From SHAN690 sp023262195 (GTDB lineage Bacteria > Bacteroidota > Bacteroidia > Flavobacteriales_G > Salibacteraceae), in NCBI GenBank assembly GCA_038142005.1, contig JAYQJE010000001.1:930001-994000 (forward strand): a stretch of 64,000 nt of DNA. Direction: 5' to 3'. The notes under the pieces are model-generated. The model saw only the letters and a list, made by a program, of their open reading frames with translations. It was not told where the DNA came from and made no database searches. The translations under genes and the position numbers were made by a program. Shown in pieces: positions 7,723-16,153 of this stretch (position 1 is its first letter; each line of letters starts with the position of its first letter).

Positions 7723-9963
7723 CTAGTATTGAATTACCACTCGACTAGTAGAAGTAAATTCATCAGCATCCAGCCTCAAGAAGTAAATTCCTGTTGGTAA
7801 TTCCTGAGTGCTGAGCGAAATTATTTCTTCTGCTACAATTGTTCCAGATTCGAAGGTTTTAATCAATGCTCCGCTGCTATTTACCAAAGAAAAACGGGAA
7901 TTGGTTAATTCTTTATCAGTAGAGACATAAATTACATCAGAAGTAGGAGTTGGATAAACAGACCATCCTTTGGTGGTGCCTACGCTTGCAACACCAGTGA
8001 TGCATGTTTTAAAGCGTATTTTGATCGTGTCAGAACCAACACATCCTTTGTCATCTGTTACTTCTAACCAGAATGTTTTATTTCCAGGAGAAGCAGTTGG
8101 AAGCCCTACAAGAATTTGACTTGTAGTCTTATTGTTACTCCAGAAGTATGTATAGTTTGGATTATTTATAGGCCCGATGGTAGTTGCACCTCCATCGTCA
8201 ATACAAATCTCAAAGTCAGACCCAAGGGTCACATCAGGATTTGGATTAATAACAACATCGATATCATCCGATCCAAAACAACCTTCTGCTGTGGTAACCG
8301 AAACTGTGTATGTCCCACTTGACATAACGTTTATTATTTGCGTTGTATCACCATTAGACCAAGAGTATTCAGATCCAGGAAATTGGGCATCAATTATAGC
8401 GTTGTCACAACTTTCAAAGTCAGGTCCAAGATTCACTACAGGAGATATTGCAGGTATAAGTTGTATAACATCCGTTGCCTGACAGTGAGGTGGGCCATAG
8501 GTAACGGTGACTGTGTAAGTGCCCGCTTGATTCACCACGATACTAGATCCGCTACTTCCGTTGCTCCAATCATAATCATCATATATTATGGTATCAGCAG
8601 TGTTTTCAATGATCACAAAATTTCCATCACAACTGAATCGATCCGGTCCCAGATCAAGATTTATCTTGATAATAGAATCGAGGGTTACGGAGGCCGTATC
8701 ATTATTATTTACGGTATCTGCAACTCCATTAGGCATTGTTGTCCAAGCAACAAGTGTCGTGGAGTCAGTTATATTGATCGTACCTAGGGTAACAGTATCT
8801 ACGGTGCTTCCAGCTCCTCCGAAAGTATCAAGCAACTGAGTGTAGCTTACTGTCGATTGCGCCACACCATTGATGGTCCAGTCAATATCCAATGAGGTTA
8901 TTTGGTTTGAACCGAAGTTTTGAATGATTACATCCACAGGAGTATCACCACCACAAATGATATTATTAACCCGCTCAGGATTGACAAATAGATTAACTCC
9001 TGCATTATTGGGAGCTGGTGATGATAAAACTGAGATGACCACTTGGCCATGACCAGAATTTACACCTGCTACATTAATCGGGTTTAACCCGTCATTGTAT
9101 GATCCACCGCCACCGCCACCATGGTTTGGTGAATTCGCATTAATTTGGCCTGCGCCACCGCCAGAGTAGCCGCCACCGCCACCGCTTCCGCGGTAACCAG
9201 TTGACCAAGTAGCACCACCGCCACCAAAACCTCCTGTTGACCCAGCACCACTTGACGTTCCTCCGGCTCCACCGTTTAAAAAGGAATCACCGCCATCTGC
9301 TGCTCCAGCAGATTGACATATGCTACCGCCATCGGTGAGGAAACCTCCACCCCCAGCACCTCTATCCAGAGAACATACGGACACAGATTTATTACCACCA
9401 TTTCCATTCGTTCCTCCCTGGCCGTCTGCATTTGCGACTCCTCCATCGATTAAACCATCGTTTCCATCATTCGTGGCGGAACCTTCACGATCGGGGTGTA
9501 AAGTACTTGCAGCGCCACCGCCACCACCGGCAATTACCAAGATGTCATTGACAGAAGTTGCGGGAGCTTTGACTACAAAAGTTCCACCACCACCACCAAC
9601 ACCGTTAGGCGATGCAGCATCTGCTAGACCTTGTTGGCCAACGAGAATATGTATAACATCCCCGCCACTTAAAAAGAATTCACCTGTAATGTCAGCACCG
9701 AGGCCACCATGGATTCCACCGCCTTGTGCACCCAATGCTTGAATGCTGTATAGACCACTTGATGGTACAGTCCATTTCTGTATTCCATTTGTCGATGTTA
9801 CAGCTCCATTAAGGTTTGTCGATGCATATGCAGCATTAATTTGCGCTTGAGTCGGTCCGGTCTCGCCTGTTGCACCCGCATTAGTAAATGTATATGTAAA
9901 TTGAGCAAATACAGATGTAGTGCATAATAATAGTGTACCAATAAATAATATAATTTTTCGCAT
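7723..9963 (-). CDS. T9SS type A protein with ALK/LTK-like glycine-rich domain (paralogue C)
   Basis: A 746-aa protein with signal peptide MRKIILFIGTLLLCTTSVFA, a glycine-rich domain starting FTYTFTNAGATGETGPTQAQ with IQKWTVPSSGLYSIQALGAQ, then IHILVGQQG, LVIAGGGGGA and repeated GGGGGYSGGGAG. CARDB-like and Ig-like repeats and a T9SS tail (VYPTPTSDVIYVS... TGIYFLRLDADE) follow. It is more diverged from A and B than they are from each other, except for a ~190 bp patch (8060-8248) that is almost identical to them. It has a good promoter of its own at 10020-10051, so it is probably transcribed independently. Predicted cell-surface protein; ligand unknown. Confidence 0.88.
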   Translation of the reverse strand: MRKIILFIGTLLLCTTSVFAQFTYTFTNAGATGETGPTQAQINAAYASTNLNGAVTSTNGIQKWTVPSSGLYSIQALGAQGGGIHGGLGADITGEFFLSGGDVIHILVGQQGLADAASPNGVGGGGGTFVVKAPATSVNDILVIAGGGGGAASTLHPDREGSATNDGNDGLIDGGVANADGQGGTNGNGGNKSVSVCSLDRGAGGGGFLTDGGSICQSAGAADGGDSFLNGGAGGTSSGAGSTGGFGGGGATWSTGYRGSGGGGGYSGGGAGQINANSPNHGGGGGGSYNDGLNPINVAGVNSGHGQVVISVLSSPAPNNAGVNLFVNPERVNNIICGGDTPVDVIIQNFGSNQITSLDIDWTINGVAQSTVSYTQLLDTFGGAGSTVDTVTLGTINITDSTTLVAWTTMPNGVADTVNNNDTASVTLDSIIKINLDLGPDRFSCDGNFVIIENTADTIIYDDYDWSNGSSGSSIVVNQAGTYTVTVTYGPPHCQATDVIQLIPAISPVVNLGPDFESCDNAIIDAQFPGSEYSWSNGDTTQIINVMSSGTYTVSVTTAEGCFGSDDIDVVINPNPDVTLGSDFEICIDDGGATTIGPINNPNYTYFWSNNKTTSQILVGLPTASPGNKTFWLEVTDDKGCVGSDTIKIRFKTCITGVASVGTTKGWSVYPTPTSDVIYVSTDKELTNSRFSLVNSSGALIKTFESGTIVAEEIISLSTQELPTGIYFLRLDADEFTSTSRVVIQY
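8060..8248. repeat. Probable gene-conversion tract shared with paralogues A and B
   Basis: It matches about 3163-3351 and 5632-5820 with roughly five differences by eye, whereas flanking sequence of paralogue C is clearly diverged. The same segment of paralogue D is also diverged. It encodes the last Ig-like repeat (DFEICIDDGGATTIGP, TTSQILVGLPTASPGNKT). Confidence 0.7.
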
Positions 9964-10019
9964 ATCTTGGGTAAAATTTTTACAATTTGTTTAAATTAAT
10001 GTTAAGAGACTGTTTCGAC

Positions 10020-10051
10020 CAAAAGTAACAGTTGCGCGACAATTAGGCAAA
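10020..10051 (-). promoter_or_regulatory. Promoter of paralogue C (TTTG-N20-TACTTTTG)
   Basis: On the minus strand TTTG (10051..10048) and TACTTTTG (10027..10020) are 20 bp apart, matching the Bacteroidota -33/-7 consensus. The -7 box lies 56 bp ahead of the ATG at 9963. Confidence 0.65.
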
Positions 10052-10120
10052 TTTAGACGCTTAAACCCTTATTAATGGGTGTAGACTTCTCGTTTTTAAA
10101 CCTTTATATCTGGTTTTATA

Positions 10121-12313
10121 TTAGTGCTGAATTAGCAAACGAGTGGAAGATGAGAATTCATCGGATTCTATTTTAATTAAATAAACACCATTTGCAAAAC
10201 TGCGAACGTCAAAGGTTATAACTTCACTCGAATAAATTTGTTGTTTAGCCCGCTTTTGAATCAGCGAACCGTTGCTATTGTAAATAGAAATAGAAGCATT
10301 GGAAACACTTTGTATAGCTGCAATATTTACAATGTCATGAGCTGGAATAGGATAAACAATCCAGTTTGATTGATGCTCAACTTCGGCTATGCCGGTGAGG
10401 CAGTTTTTATAGCGTATATTGACGGTATCTGTTCCGATGCATCCTTTGTCATCCGTAATTTGTAGCCAAAAGGTTTTGTTTCCTGTAGATGAACCCGGGG
10501 CGCCTACTAGAATCTGATTCGTGGTTTTATTATTACTCCACAGATAGACATAGTTGGGGTTGTTATTCGGACCAATCGTTGTGGCTCCGCCATCATCAAT
10601 GCATATTTCAAAATCAGGTCCAAGATCAACTTTGGGTAATGGATTAATGGTTACAACGACTTCATCGGACCCAAAGCAGCCTTCAGCAGTGGTTACGGAA
10701 ACCGAATACGTGCCACTTGATGTAACGCCTATTGTTTGCGAAGAATCTCCAGTTGACCAAGAATACTGCGAACCAGGAAATTCGGCATCGAGCGTTGATT
10801 GGCCACAAGCTTCAAAATCTTCACCTAAGTCTATGGTTGGACTTGTGGCAGGGATGAGTTCAATTACATCAGTAGCTTGGCAGTTTGGTGGACCGTAGGT
10901 TACTGTTACTGTGTATGTCCCTGCTTGGTTAACCACAATGCTCGATGAACTACTGCCATTACTCCATTGATAATCGTCATAGACTACAGTTTCGCCTATA
11001 TTTTCAAGTATTACAAAGTTTCCATCACAGCTATACTGATCAGGTCCTAAATCGAGGTTTATTTTAATGATCGAATCTAGGATTATAGAGGCTGTGTCGT
11101 TGAAGTTTACTGTATCTGCAACTCCGTTGGGCATACTTGTCCATGCTACAATATTTGTTGAATCGGTAATCGTAATGTTTCCTAGGTTTACTGTATCAAT
11201 GGAATTTCCTGCTCCACCAAAAGTGTCTAGAAGTTGGGTGTAATTTATGGGTGTTTGTGCCACTCCATTCACAGTCCAATCTATATCTAATGAATTAATC
11301 TGATTAGAACCAAAATTTTGAATAATCACGTCAACTGATGAAGTGCCTTCACAGATGGTGTTATTAACCATTGCTGGATTCACAAACATGTTTACACCCG
11401 CATTATTCGGAGCAGGCGAGGTCAACGCAGTTATAACCACCGTACCGTGTCCGCTATTGGATGCAGATAGATTCACCTGATTTACACCATTATTTATCGA
11501 ACCTCCACCACCGCCTCTAAAGGTTGTAGCCGATCCAGAGCCTCCACCACCGCCAGAGTATCCACCACCGCCACCGCAGTAGGTCCATGAGCCATTTGTA
11601 CCTTCAGATGATCCACCGCCACCGAAGCCGCCTTCAGCACCGGTTGAAGTAATTCCGCCTCCTTCACCACCTAGTGAAAAGGGTATTCCACCTTGACCAG
11701 AAGCGCCACCGCAGCCACCAACTGTTCCTGCACTCAACCAGCCTGCGCCACCACCACCACGACAGCTGGCACCATTGCCACCTTGGCCGTTTGTACCACC
11801 TAAGCCTTGCGAACCTCCTGCGCCATCTTGACCGTTTATATTTATCGTGCCGCCCGTGTTAGCCCCAGATGTTGTGGCGCCACCACCACCTCCTGCGATG
11901 ACCAGAATATTATTCGCACTACCACGAACCACATAAGAAGCTCCGCCACCTGCATGATTGATACTGTTGAACGTCTCACCCATTTGCCCAGCAATGATGA
12001 ATAATGTGTCGCCCGCAGATAGGATAAACTCTCCTTCCATAGAGGCACCCTGGCCGCCAGCATTTCCCCCTCCTTGGGCTCCATTTGCTTGTATGGTGTA
12101 TGTTCCTGATGCAGGCACAACCCATCGCTGAATACCCGCAAGCGACACAACACTACCACTTAGATTGGTGGAAGTGTAAGCTGCGTTAAGTTGAGCTTGA
12201 GTTGGCCCTTCGGCACCAGTAGCACCGGCATTTGTAAACGTGTAGGAAAATTGAGCAATAGTGGCTGTGGCACTCAATACGGTGATGAATATCAAAGATG
12301 TAATAGTTTTCAT
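10121..12313 (-). CDS. T9SS type A protein with ALK/LTK-like glycine-rich domain (paralogue D)
   Basis: A 730-aa member of the tandem family and the most upstream. The signal peptide is MKTITSLIFITVLSATATIA. The glycine-rich domain opens FSYTFTNAGATGAEGPTQAQ and continues with IQRWVVPASGTYTIQANGAQ, FIIAGQMGE, NNILVIAGGGGGATTSG and dense Gly runs to residue ~290. The CARDB-like region (VDVIIQNFGSNQI), Ig-like repeats and T9SS tail (VYPIPAHDIVNIA... ANGVYLIKIESDE... LLIQH) follow. It is the most divergent copy, with no tract identical to A-C that I could see. Probably surface-displayed; function unknown. Confidence 0.88.
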   Translation of the reverse strand: MKTITSLIFITVLSATATIAQFSYTFTNAGATGAEGPTQAQLNAAYTSTNLSGSVVSLAGIQRWVVPASGTYTIQANGAQGGGNAGGQGASMEGEFILSAGDTLFIIAGQMGETFNSINHAGGGASYVVRGSANNILVIAGGGGGATTSGANTGGTININGQDGAGGSQGLGGTNGQGGNGASCRGGGGAGWLSAGTVGGCGGASGQGGIPFSLGGEGGGITSTGAEGGFGGGGSSEGTNGSWTYCGGGGGYSGGGGGSGSATTFRGGGGGSINNGVNQVNLSASNSGHGTVVITALTSPAPNNAGVNMFVNPAMVNNTICEGTSSVDVIIQNFGSNQINSLDIDWTVNGVAQTPINYTQLLDTFGGAGNSIDTVNLGNITITDSTNIVAWTSMPNGVADTVNFNDTASIILDSIIKINLDLGPDQYSCDGNFVILENIGETVVYDDYQWSNGSSSSSIVVNQAGTYTVTVTYGPPNCQATDVIELIPATSPTIDLGEDFEACGQSTLDAEFPGSQYSWSTGDSSQTIGVTSSGTYSVSVTTAEGCFGSDEVVVTINPLPKVDLGPDFEICIDDGGATTIGPNNNPNYVYLWSNNKTTNQILVGAPGSSTGNKTFWLQITDDKGCIGTDTVNIRYKNCLTGIAEVEHQSNWIVYPIPAHDIVNIAAIQSVSNASISIYNSNGSLIQKRAKQQIYSSEVITFDVRSFANGVYLIKIESDEFSSSTRLLIQH

Positions 12314-12451
12314 GGCGTCATTTAATTGTATCCTAATTTAGGAGAACTAATTTTTCGACTAATATATGAATTAGGTCGATTTATAGAATGAATTCATCGT
12401 TGAGGATTTGTGTTTGTTTTACCTTGTGGGCGCTAATAAAACCATATATGA

Positions 12452-13153
12452 ATGAATAGGATTACTGATTGGGTGGTGGATTTCTCACATCTGAGTTTTC
12501 CGGTAAATTGCTTTGGATGCAACAATGCTCTTACCTCAGAAGAAAAAGGAATCTGCAGTGAGTGTGTCGAGCATTTTCCTTTGACTCGATATTGGGAGAT
12601 TCCAAACAATGCAGTTGAGAAGATTTTCTGGGGCAGAATCAATATTGAGCGGGCATGTTCTTTAATGTTTTTCAATAAGGATGGTATTGCCCAAAGGTTG
12701 ATGCATAAGTTGAAGTATGAAGGGAAGTATGAGGTTGGTCAAATGTTGGGTGAGTTGTTCGCAAGAAAATTGATAGGTACTCCGTTCGAAAAGGTGGATA
12801 TGGTGATTCCGGTTCCCTTGCACGAGAAGAAGAGAAGGCAAAGAGGTTACAATCAATGCGACTTTATTGCGGCAGGTATGGCATCGGTTTTTGAATTGTC
12901 ATACCAAACGAATGTCGTATCGCGAATTCGATCTAATGAAACTCAAACCAATAAGGGACGTTATGAGCGATGGATCAATGTTCAAGAATTGTTTCGGGTA
13001 CATCGACCAGAGGTCTTAGTCAACAAGTCGGTTCTGCTTATTGATGACGTGGTTACCACAGGAGCTACGTTAGAAGCTTGTGCAAGCGCACTTCTTGATG
13101 TTGAAGGACTCAAGGTATATGTAGCTACGATTGCTTGCCCCAACCCATTTTGA
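12452..13153 (+). CDS. ComF family phosphoribosyltransferase-like protein
   Basis: A 233-aa ComF-family protein. The N-terminus has a zinc-ribbon-like cysteine pair set (CFGCNNALTSEEKGICSEC, residues ~20-38). The C-terminal half is a type I phosphoribosyltransferase domain with VIPVPLHEKKRRQRGYNQCD and the PRPP loop LLIDDVVTTGATLEACASAL. The family is linked to competence and DNA uptake, but the substrate is unknown. The ATG at 12452 is favoured; the ATG at 12448 is followed at once by a stop. It is divergent from paralogue D, which starts 138 bp away. Confidence 0.9.
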   Translation: MNRITDWVVDFSHLSFPVNCFGCNNALTSEEKGICSECVEHFPLTRYWEIPNNAVEKIFWGRINIERACSLMFFNKDGIAQRLMHKLKYEGKYEVGQMLGELFARKLIGTPFEKVDMVIPVPLHEKKRRQRGYNQCDFIAAGMASVFELSYQTNVVSRIRSNETQTNKGRYERWINVQELFRVHRPEVLVNKSVLLIDDVVTTGATLEACASALLDVEGLKVYVATIACPNPF

Positions 13154-13191
13154 CCCTTGGAATTTTACCCATAATTACCGTAAGAGCCTGC

Positions 13192-13199
13192 TATATTTG
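13192..13199 (+). promoter_or_regulatory. -7 box TATATTTG upstream of msrC
   Basis: A perfect TAnnTTTG match ending 8 bp before the ATG at 13208, so the leader would be very short. Confidence 0.55.
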
Positions 13200-13207
13200 A
13201 CATCACA

Positions 13208-13702
13208 ATGGCAGAGAATATTTTGGTTGATCAAAATGCTCCAAAGGCACTTAAATATGAACAACTCATTCCACAGATTAAGGCGTTAATTGGGGATGAA
13301 AAACGAGCGGTATCTGTCTTGTCGAATACTGCCGCTGCGATACATCAAGCATTCGACTTATTATGGACTGGCTTCTACCTTAAGGATGGTGATATACTTT
13401 ATTTGGGACCATTTCAAGGGCCAGTAGCATGCATGAGAATAAATGTTGGCAATGGAGTGTGCGGCACCGCGATGGCAAAAAACGAAACTATTGTAGTACC
13501 TGACGTAGATCAGTTTCCGGGGCATATAGCCTGCAGCACGTTAAGCAAATCGGAAATTGTGGTGCCCATTCGAAACAAAGCTGGAGAAGTATTTGCCGTG
13601 CTTGATTTGGACAGTGCTACACTTTCTAATTTCGACCAAGTGGATAGGGATTATTTAGAACAAATTTGTGACTGGCTCGGTGGCTATATCTTTTCGGAAT
13701 AG
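13208..13702 (+). CDS. msrC: Free methionine-(R)-sulfoxide reductase (GAF domain)
   Basis: A 164-aa single-GAF-domain enzyme of the fRMsr family, which reduces free methionine-R-sulfoxide in the cytoplasm using thioredoxin. The three cysteines expected for catalysis are present in PVACMRIN (Cys75), GVCGTAMA (Cys85) and GHIACSTLSKSEIVVPI (Cys109). Their spacing of 10 and 24 residues is that of the E. coli enzyme. The length is typical. The next gene overlaps its 3' end in another frame. Confidence 0.9.
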   Translation: MAENILVDQNAPKALKYEQLIPQIKALIGDEKRAVSVLSNTAAAIHQAFDLLWTGFYLKDGDILYLGPFQGPVACMRINVGNGVCGTAMAKNETIVVPDVDQFPGHIACSTLSKSEIVVPIRNKAGEVFAVLDLDSATLSNFDQVDRDYLEQICDWLGGYIFSE

Positions 13703-15323
13703 CGTATATATATTGGTGGTTGCTGCTATTTGCACCAGTTGTGCGAAGCAATTGAAACCAACTGGAGGAGACATTGATGAAGTGCCTCCAAAGATTTTGG
13801 CTTCTGCACCTGAGAATGAAGCAGTAAACTTTAAAGAGCGTGAAATATCATTTGAATTTGATGAATACATTAAGCTACAAGCAGCTTCGCAAGAGCTTGT
13901 GGTATCGCCTCCTTTAAAATATCCGGTGGATTTTAAGCTCAAGGGAAAAAAACTTACTATTTCATGGAAAGACACCTTGACCGAAAACACGACCTATCTA
14001 TTTCAATTTGGCGAAGGAATCGTTGATTTGAATGAAGGAAATCCTCTGGATAGTAATGTTTTTGTGTTTTCCACAGGCCCTTACCTCGATTCATTTTCAC
14101 TTCGAGGGAACGTGATTGATGCATTTACTCTAAAAGCGGTCAAAGACGTTTGGGTAATGCTTTACTCACAAAATGACGACTCTTTACCGTATTTAGAAAT
14201 ACCCAGATATTTTGCCAAGACAAACGAGCAAGGCTTTTATGAACTGAAATACCTATCGCCTGGAGATTATAAGGTCTTTGCACTTTTTGAAGAAGGCAGT
14301 GGCTATCTCTATGACGCTCCAACTGAGCAAATTGGATTTTTAGAAGGCATGATTGCATCGGTCAATGCCAATGACACATCGGTAACGGATAGTTTGTACA
14401 GCATTAAGCTTTTTACTGAAATAGATTCGACACAGTACATCTTGGGTACCGAACAGCTTGGTAAGAATGGTTTGAAAATTCAGTTTAATGCAACCGTTGA
14501 TCAGTATCTGATAGAAGAACTTACTGGTGTGTCGGATGTTGAGCGTTGGTCTCCGATATGGAATAAATCACGCGACACGTTGACTTTCTGGTTTGACGCA
14601 CCCATTGCATACGACTCTTTGAGGTTGAGAATTGTTGCAGATAACTTTTCGGATACGCTGCTGCTGCGAGAGCCAAAATCAAAAAAGGCAAGGGGTAAGA
14701 TGAGTGCTCAGAAAAGTGACGAGAGTAATATTTCGCTTTCAAGCAAAGGGGTTGTCAACCATTATAGCCAATGGAAAATAAAGTCATTCACGCCCATCAG
14801 CGAGGTAAGGTCAATGGAGTCTTTCCTTTTTAAGGAAGGCTCGGATACGATTGATTTAACTGATTTTTTCTCATATAACGACACAAATTTGGTGATTGAC
14901 TATAAGTGGAAAGAAGGTCAAAATTATTCACTACTAATTCCAGATTCATGCGTTTATGATCGCTTTGGAAGCAGCCATGATACAATGAACTTTTCAATGA
15001 AAACCACAAGGCAAGAGGACTTTGGGTCGTTAAAAATCTCTTATAAGCTGCCCGACTTTGGTTACCCATATTTATGGCAATTGAAGATGGGAGAAAAAGT
15101 GGTTGATGAGCGCTCTATTCAAAGTAATGGTGATATCATCTATCGATACCTTAATACTGGTGAATATAGTGTAAAGCTCTTGCATGATGAAAATGCAAAT
15201 GGCATTTGGGATACGGGATACTACCCTGGTAAAAGACAACCAGAAAAGGTCAGTTTCTACAACGAGAAAATCGAAATTAGAAGTAACTGGGAAACTGAAG
15301 TAGAGTGGAGGCTTGAGCTGTAA
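13668..15323 (+). CDS. Lipoprotein with SbsA-type Ig-like domain
   Basis: A 551-aa lipoprotein with a signal peptide (SVYILVVAAICTSC, lipobox TSC) and an N-terminal Big_5/SbsA Ig-like domain: PTGGDIDEVPPKILASAPEN, then EISFEFDEYIKL and LKGKKLTISWKDTLTENTTY. This opening is typical of a widespread Bacteroidota lipoprotein family of unknown function. A CNA-B-like section follows (GFYELKYLSPGDYKVFAL), and the C-terminus contains DENANGIWDTGYYPGKRQPE. GTG 13668 and GTG 13680 are both possible starts; either overlaps msrC by 23-35 bp, so it is probably cotranscribed. Confidence 0.85.
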   Translation: MTGSVAISFRNSVYILVVAAICTSCAKQLKPTGGDIDEVPPKILASAPENEAVNFKEREISFEFDEYIKLQAASQELVVSPPLKYPVDFKLKGKKLTISWKDTLTENTTYLFQFGEGIVDLNEGNPLDSNVFVFSTGPYLDSFSLRGNVIDAFTLKAVKDVWVMLYSQNDDSLPYLEIPRYFAKTNEQGFYELKYLSPGDYKVFALFEEGSGYLYDAPTEQIGFLEGMIASVNANDTSVTDSLYSIKLFTEIDSTQYILGTEQLGKNGLKIQFNATVDQYLIEELTGVSDVERWSPIWNKSRDTLTFWFDAPIAYDSLRLRIVADNFSDTLLLREPKSKKARGKMSAQKSDESNISLSSKGVVNHYSQWKIKSFTPISEVRSMESFLFKEGSDTIDLTDFFSYNDTNLVIDYKWKEGQNYSLLIPDSCVYDRFGSSHDTMNFSMKTTRQEDFGSLKISYKLPDFGYPYLWQLKMGEKVVDERSIQSNGDIIYRYLNTGEYSVKLLHDENANGIWDTGYYPGKRQPEKVSFYNEKIEIRSNWETEVEWRLEL

Positions 15324-15329
15324 AGTGCA

Positions 15330-16151
15330 TTAAGTTTTCAATTCAAAACCATCACTATCGTTTGCCACAGGAAATTTGTCTCTGAATCGTTTCAATGACT
15401 CCATATCCAAAGAGATTGTTTTGACTCCCTCCTCATGTGGCATGAATTCTAGTAGTGGTTCACCCTTGGGCGAAAATACCTTGCTGTCTCCAGAATAGCC
15501 AATATCATTCCCATCGTTTCCTACTCTGTTTACGCCACACGTATAAACCTGATTTTCGTGAGCTCTGGCTTCAAGAAGGTTTATCCAGGCCCTTGATCTA
15601 GCCTTGGGCCAATTGGCAACATAGATCAAAAGGTCAAATACATTTTCGGTTCCCGATTCAAAATCATGATTTCGCGACCAAGCTGGAAATCGCAAATCGT
15701 AACATATGAGCGGACAAATACGCCACCCTTTATACATAATAATCAGCCTTCGATTACCCGAGGAGTAGTATTGGTGCTCATTGGCAAAACTAAATAGGTG
15801 CCTCTTGTTATACACCTCATAGTCACCCTCAGGGAAAACCCAATACAAGCGATTGTAGAATCGATCGGGCTCTTCTAAATGTGTTTCTCGAGTGATAACA
15901 CTACCCACTACAGCAGTCTCATATTTCTTAGCTAAACGCTTCATCCATAAATATGACGGGCCTTCTGGCATTTCTGCCATCTTAGAAGCATTCATACTAA
16001 AGCCAGTTGGAAACATCTCAGGAAGCACAATAATGTCCGTGACGGGGGTAGCTCTATCGATGAGATTTTCGAGGTGTTCAAAATTTGCAATTCGATCTTC
16101 CCACTGCAGGTTGGCTTGAACTACGGTGATATTTAAATCTGCATTCTCCAA
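15330..16151 (-). CDS. Omega-amidase (nitrilase superfamily, YafV-like)
   Basis: A 273-aa carbon-nitrogen hydrolase with the catalytic triad visible: Glu45 (VLPEMF), Lys116 (YNKRHLF) and Cys150 (PLICYDLRFP). The GFSMN and W-rich RFP context match the YafV/NIT2 omega-amidase branch, which hydrolyses alpha-ketoglutaramate to alpha-ketoglutarate and ammonia. The gene starts 2 bp after the stop of the aminotransferase, which would produce that substrate. Substrate assignment rests on this pairing and the family, not on a test. Full length for the family. Confidence 0.85.
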   Translation of the reverse strand: MENADLNITVVQANLQWEDRIANFEHLENLIDRATPVTDIIVLPEMFPTGFSMNASKMAEMPEGPSYLWMKRLAKKYETAVVGSVITRETHLEEPDRFYNRLYWVFPEGDYEVYNKRHLFSFANEHQYYSSGNRRLIIMYKGWRICPLICYDLRFPAWSRNHDFESGTENVFDLLIYVANWPKARSRAWINLLEARAHENQVYTCGVNRVGNDGNDIGYSGDSKVFSPKGEPLLEFMPHEEGVKTISLDMESLKRFRDKFPVANDSDGFELKT

Positions 16152-16153
16152 GG

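Noticed and set aside
4193..12100. Possible CRISPR or tandem-repeat array in the CCACCGCCA-rich stretches
   Set aside because: There are no evenly spaced identical repeats with unique spacers; the pattern is explained by glycine codons in coding sequence.
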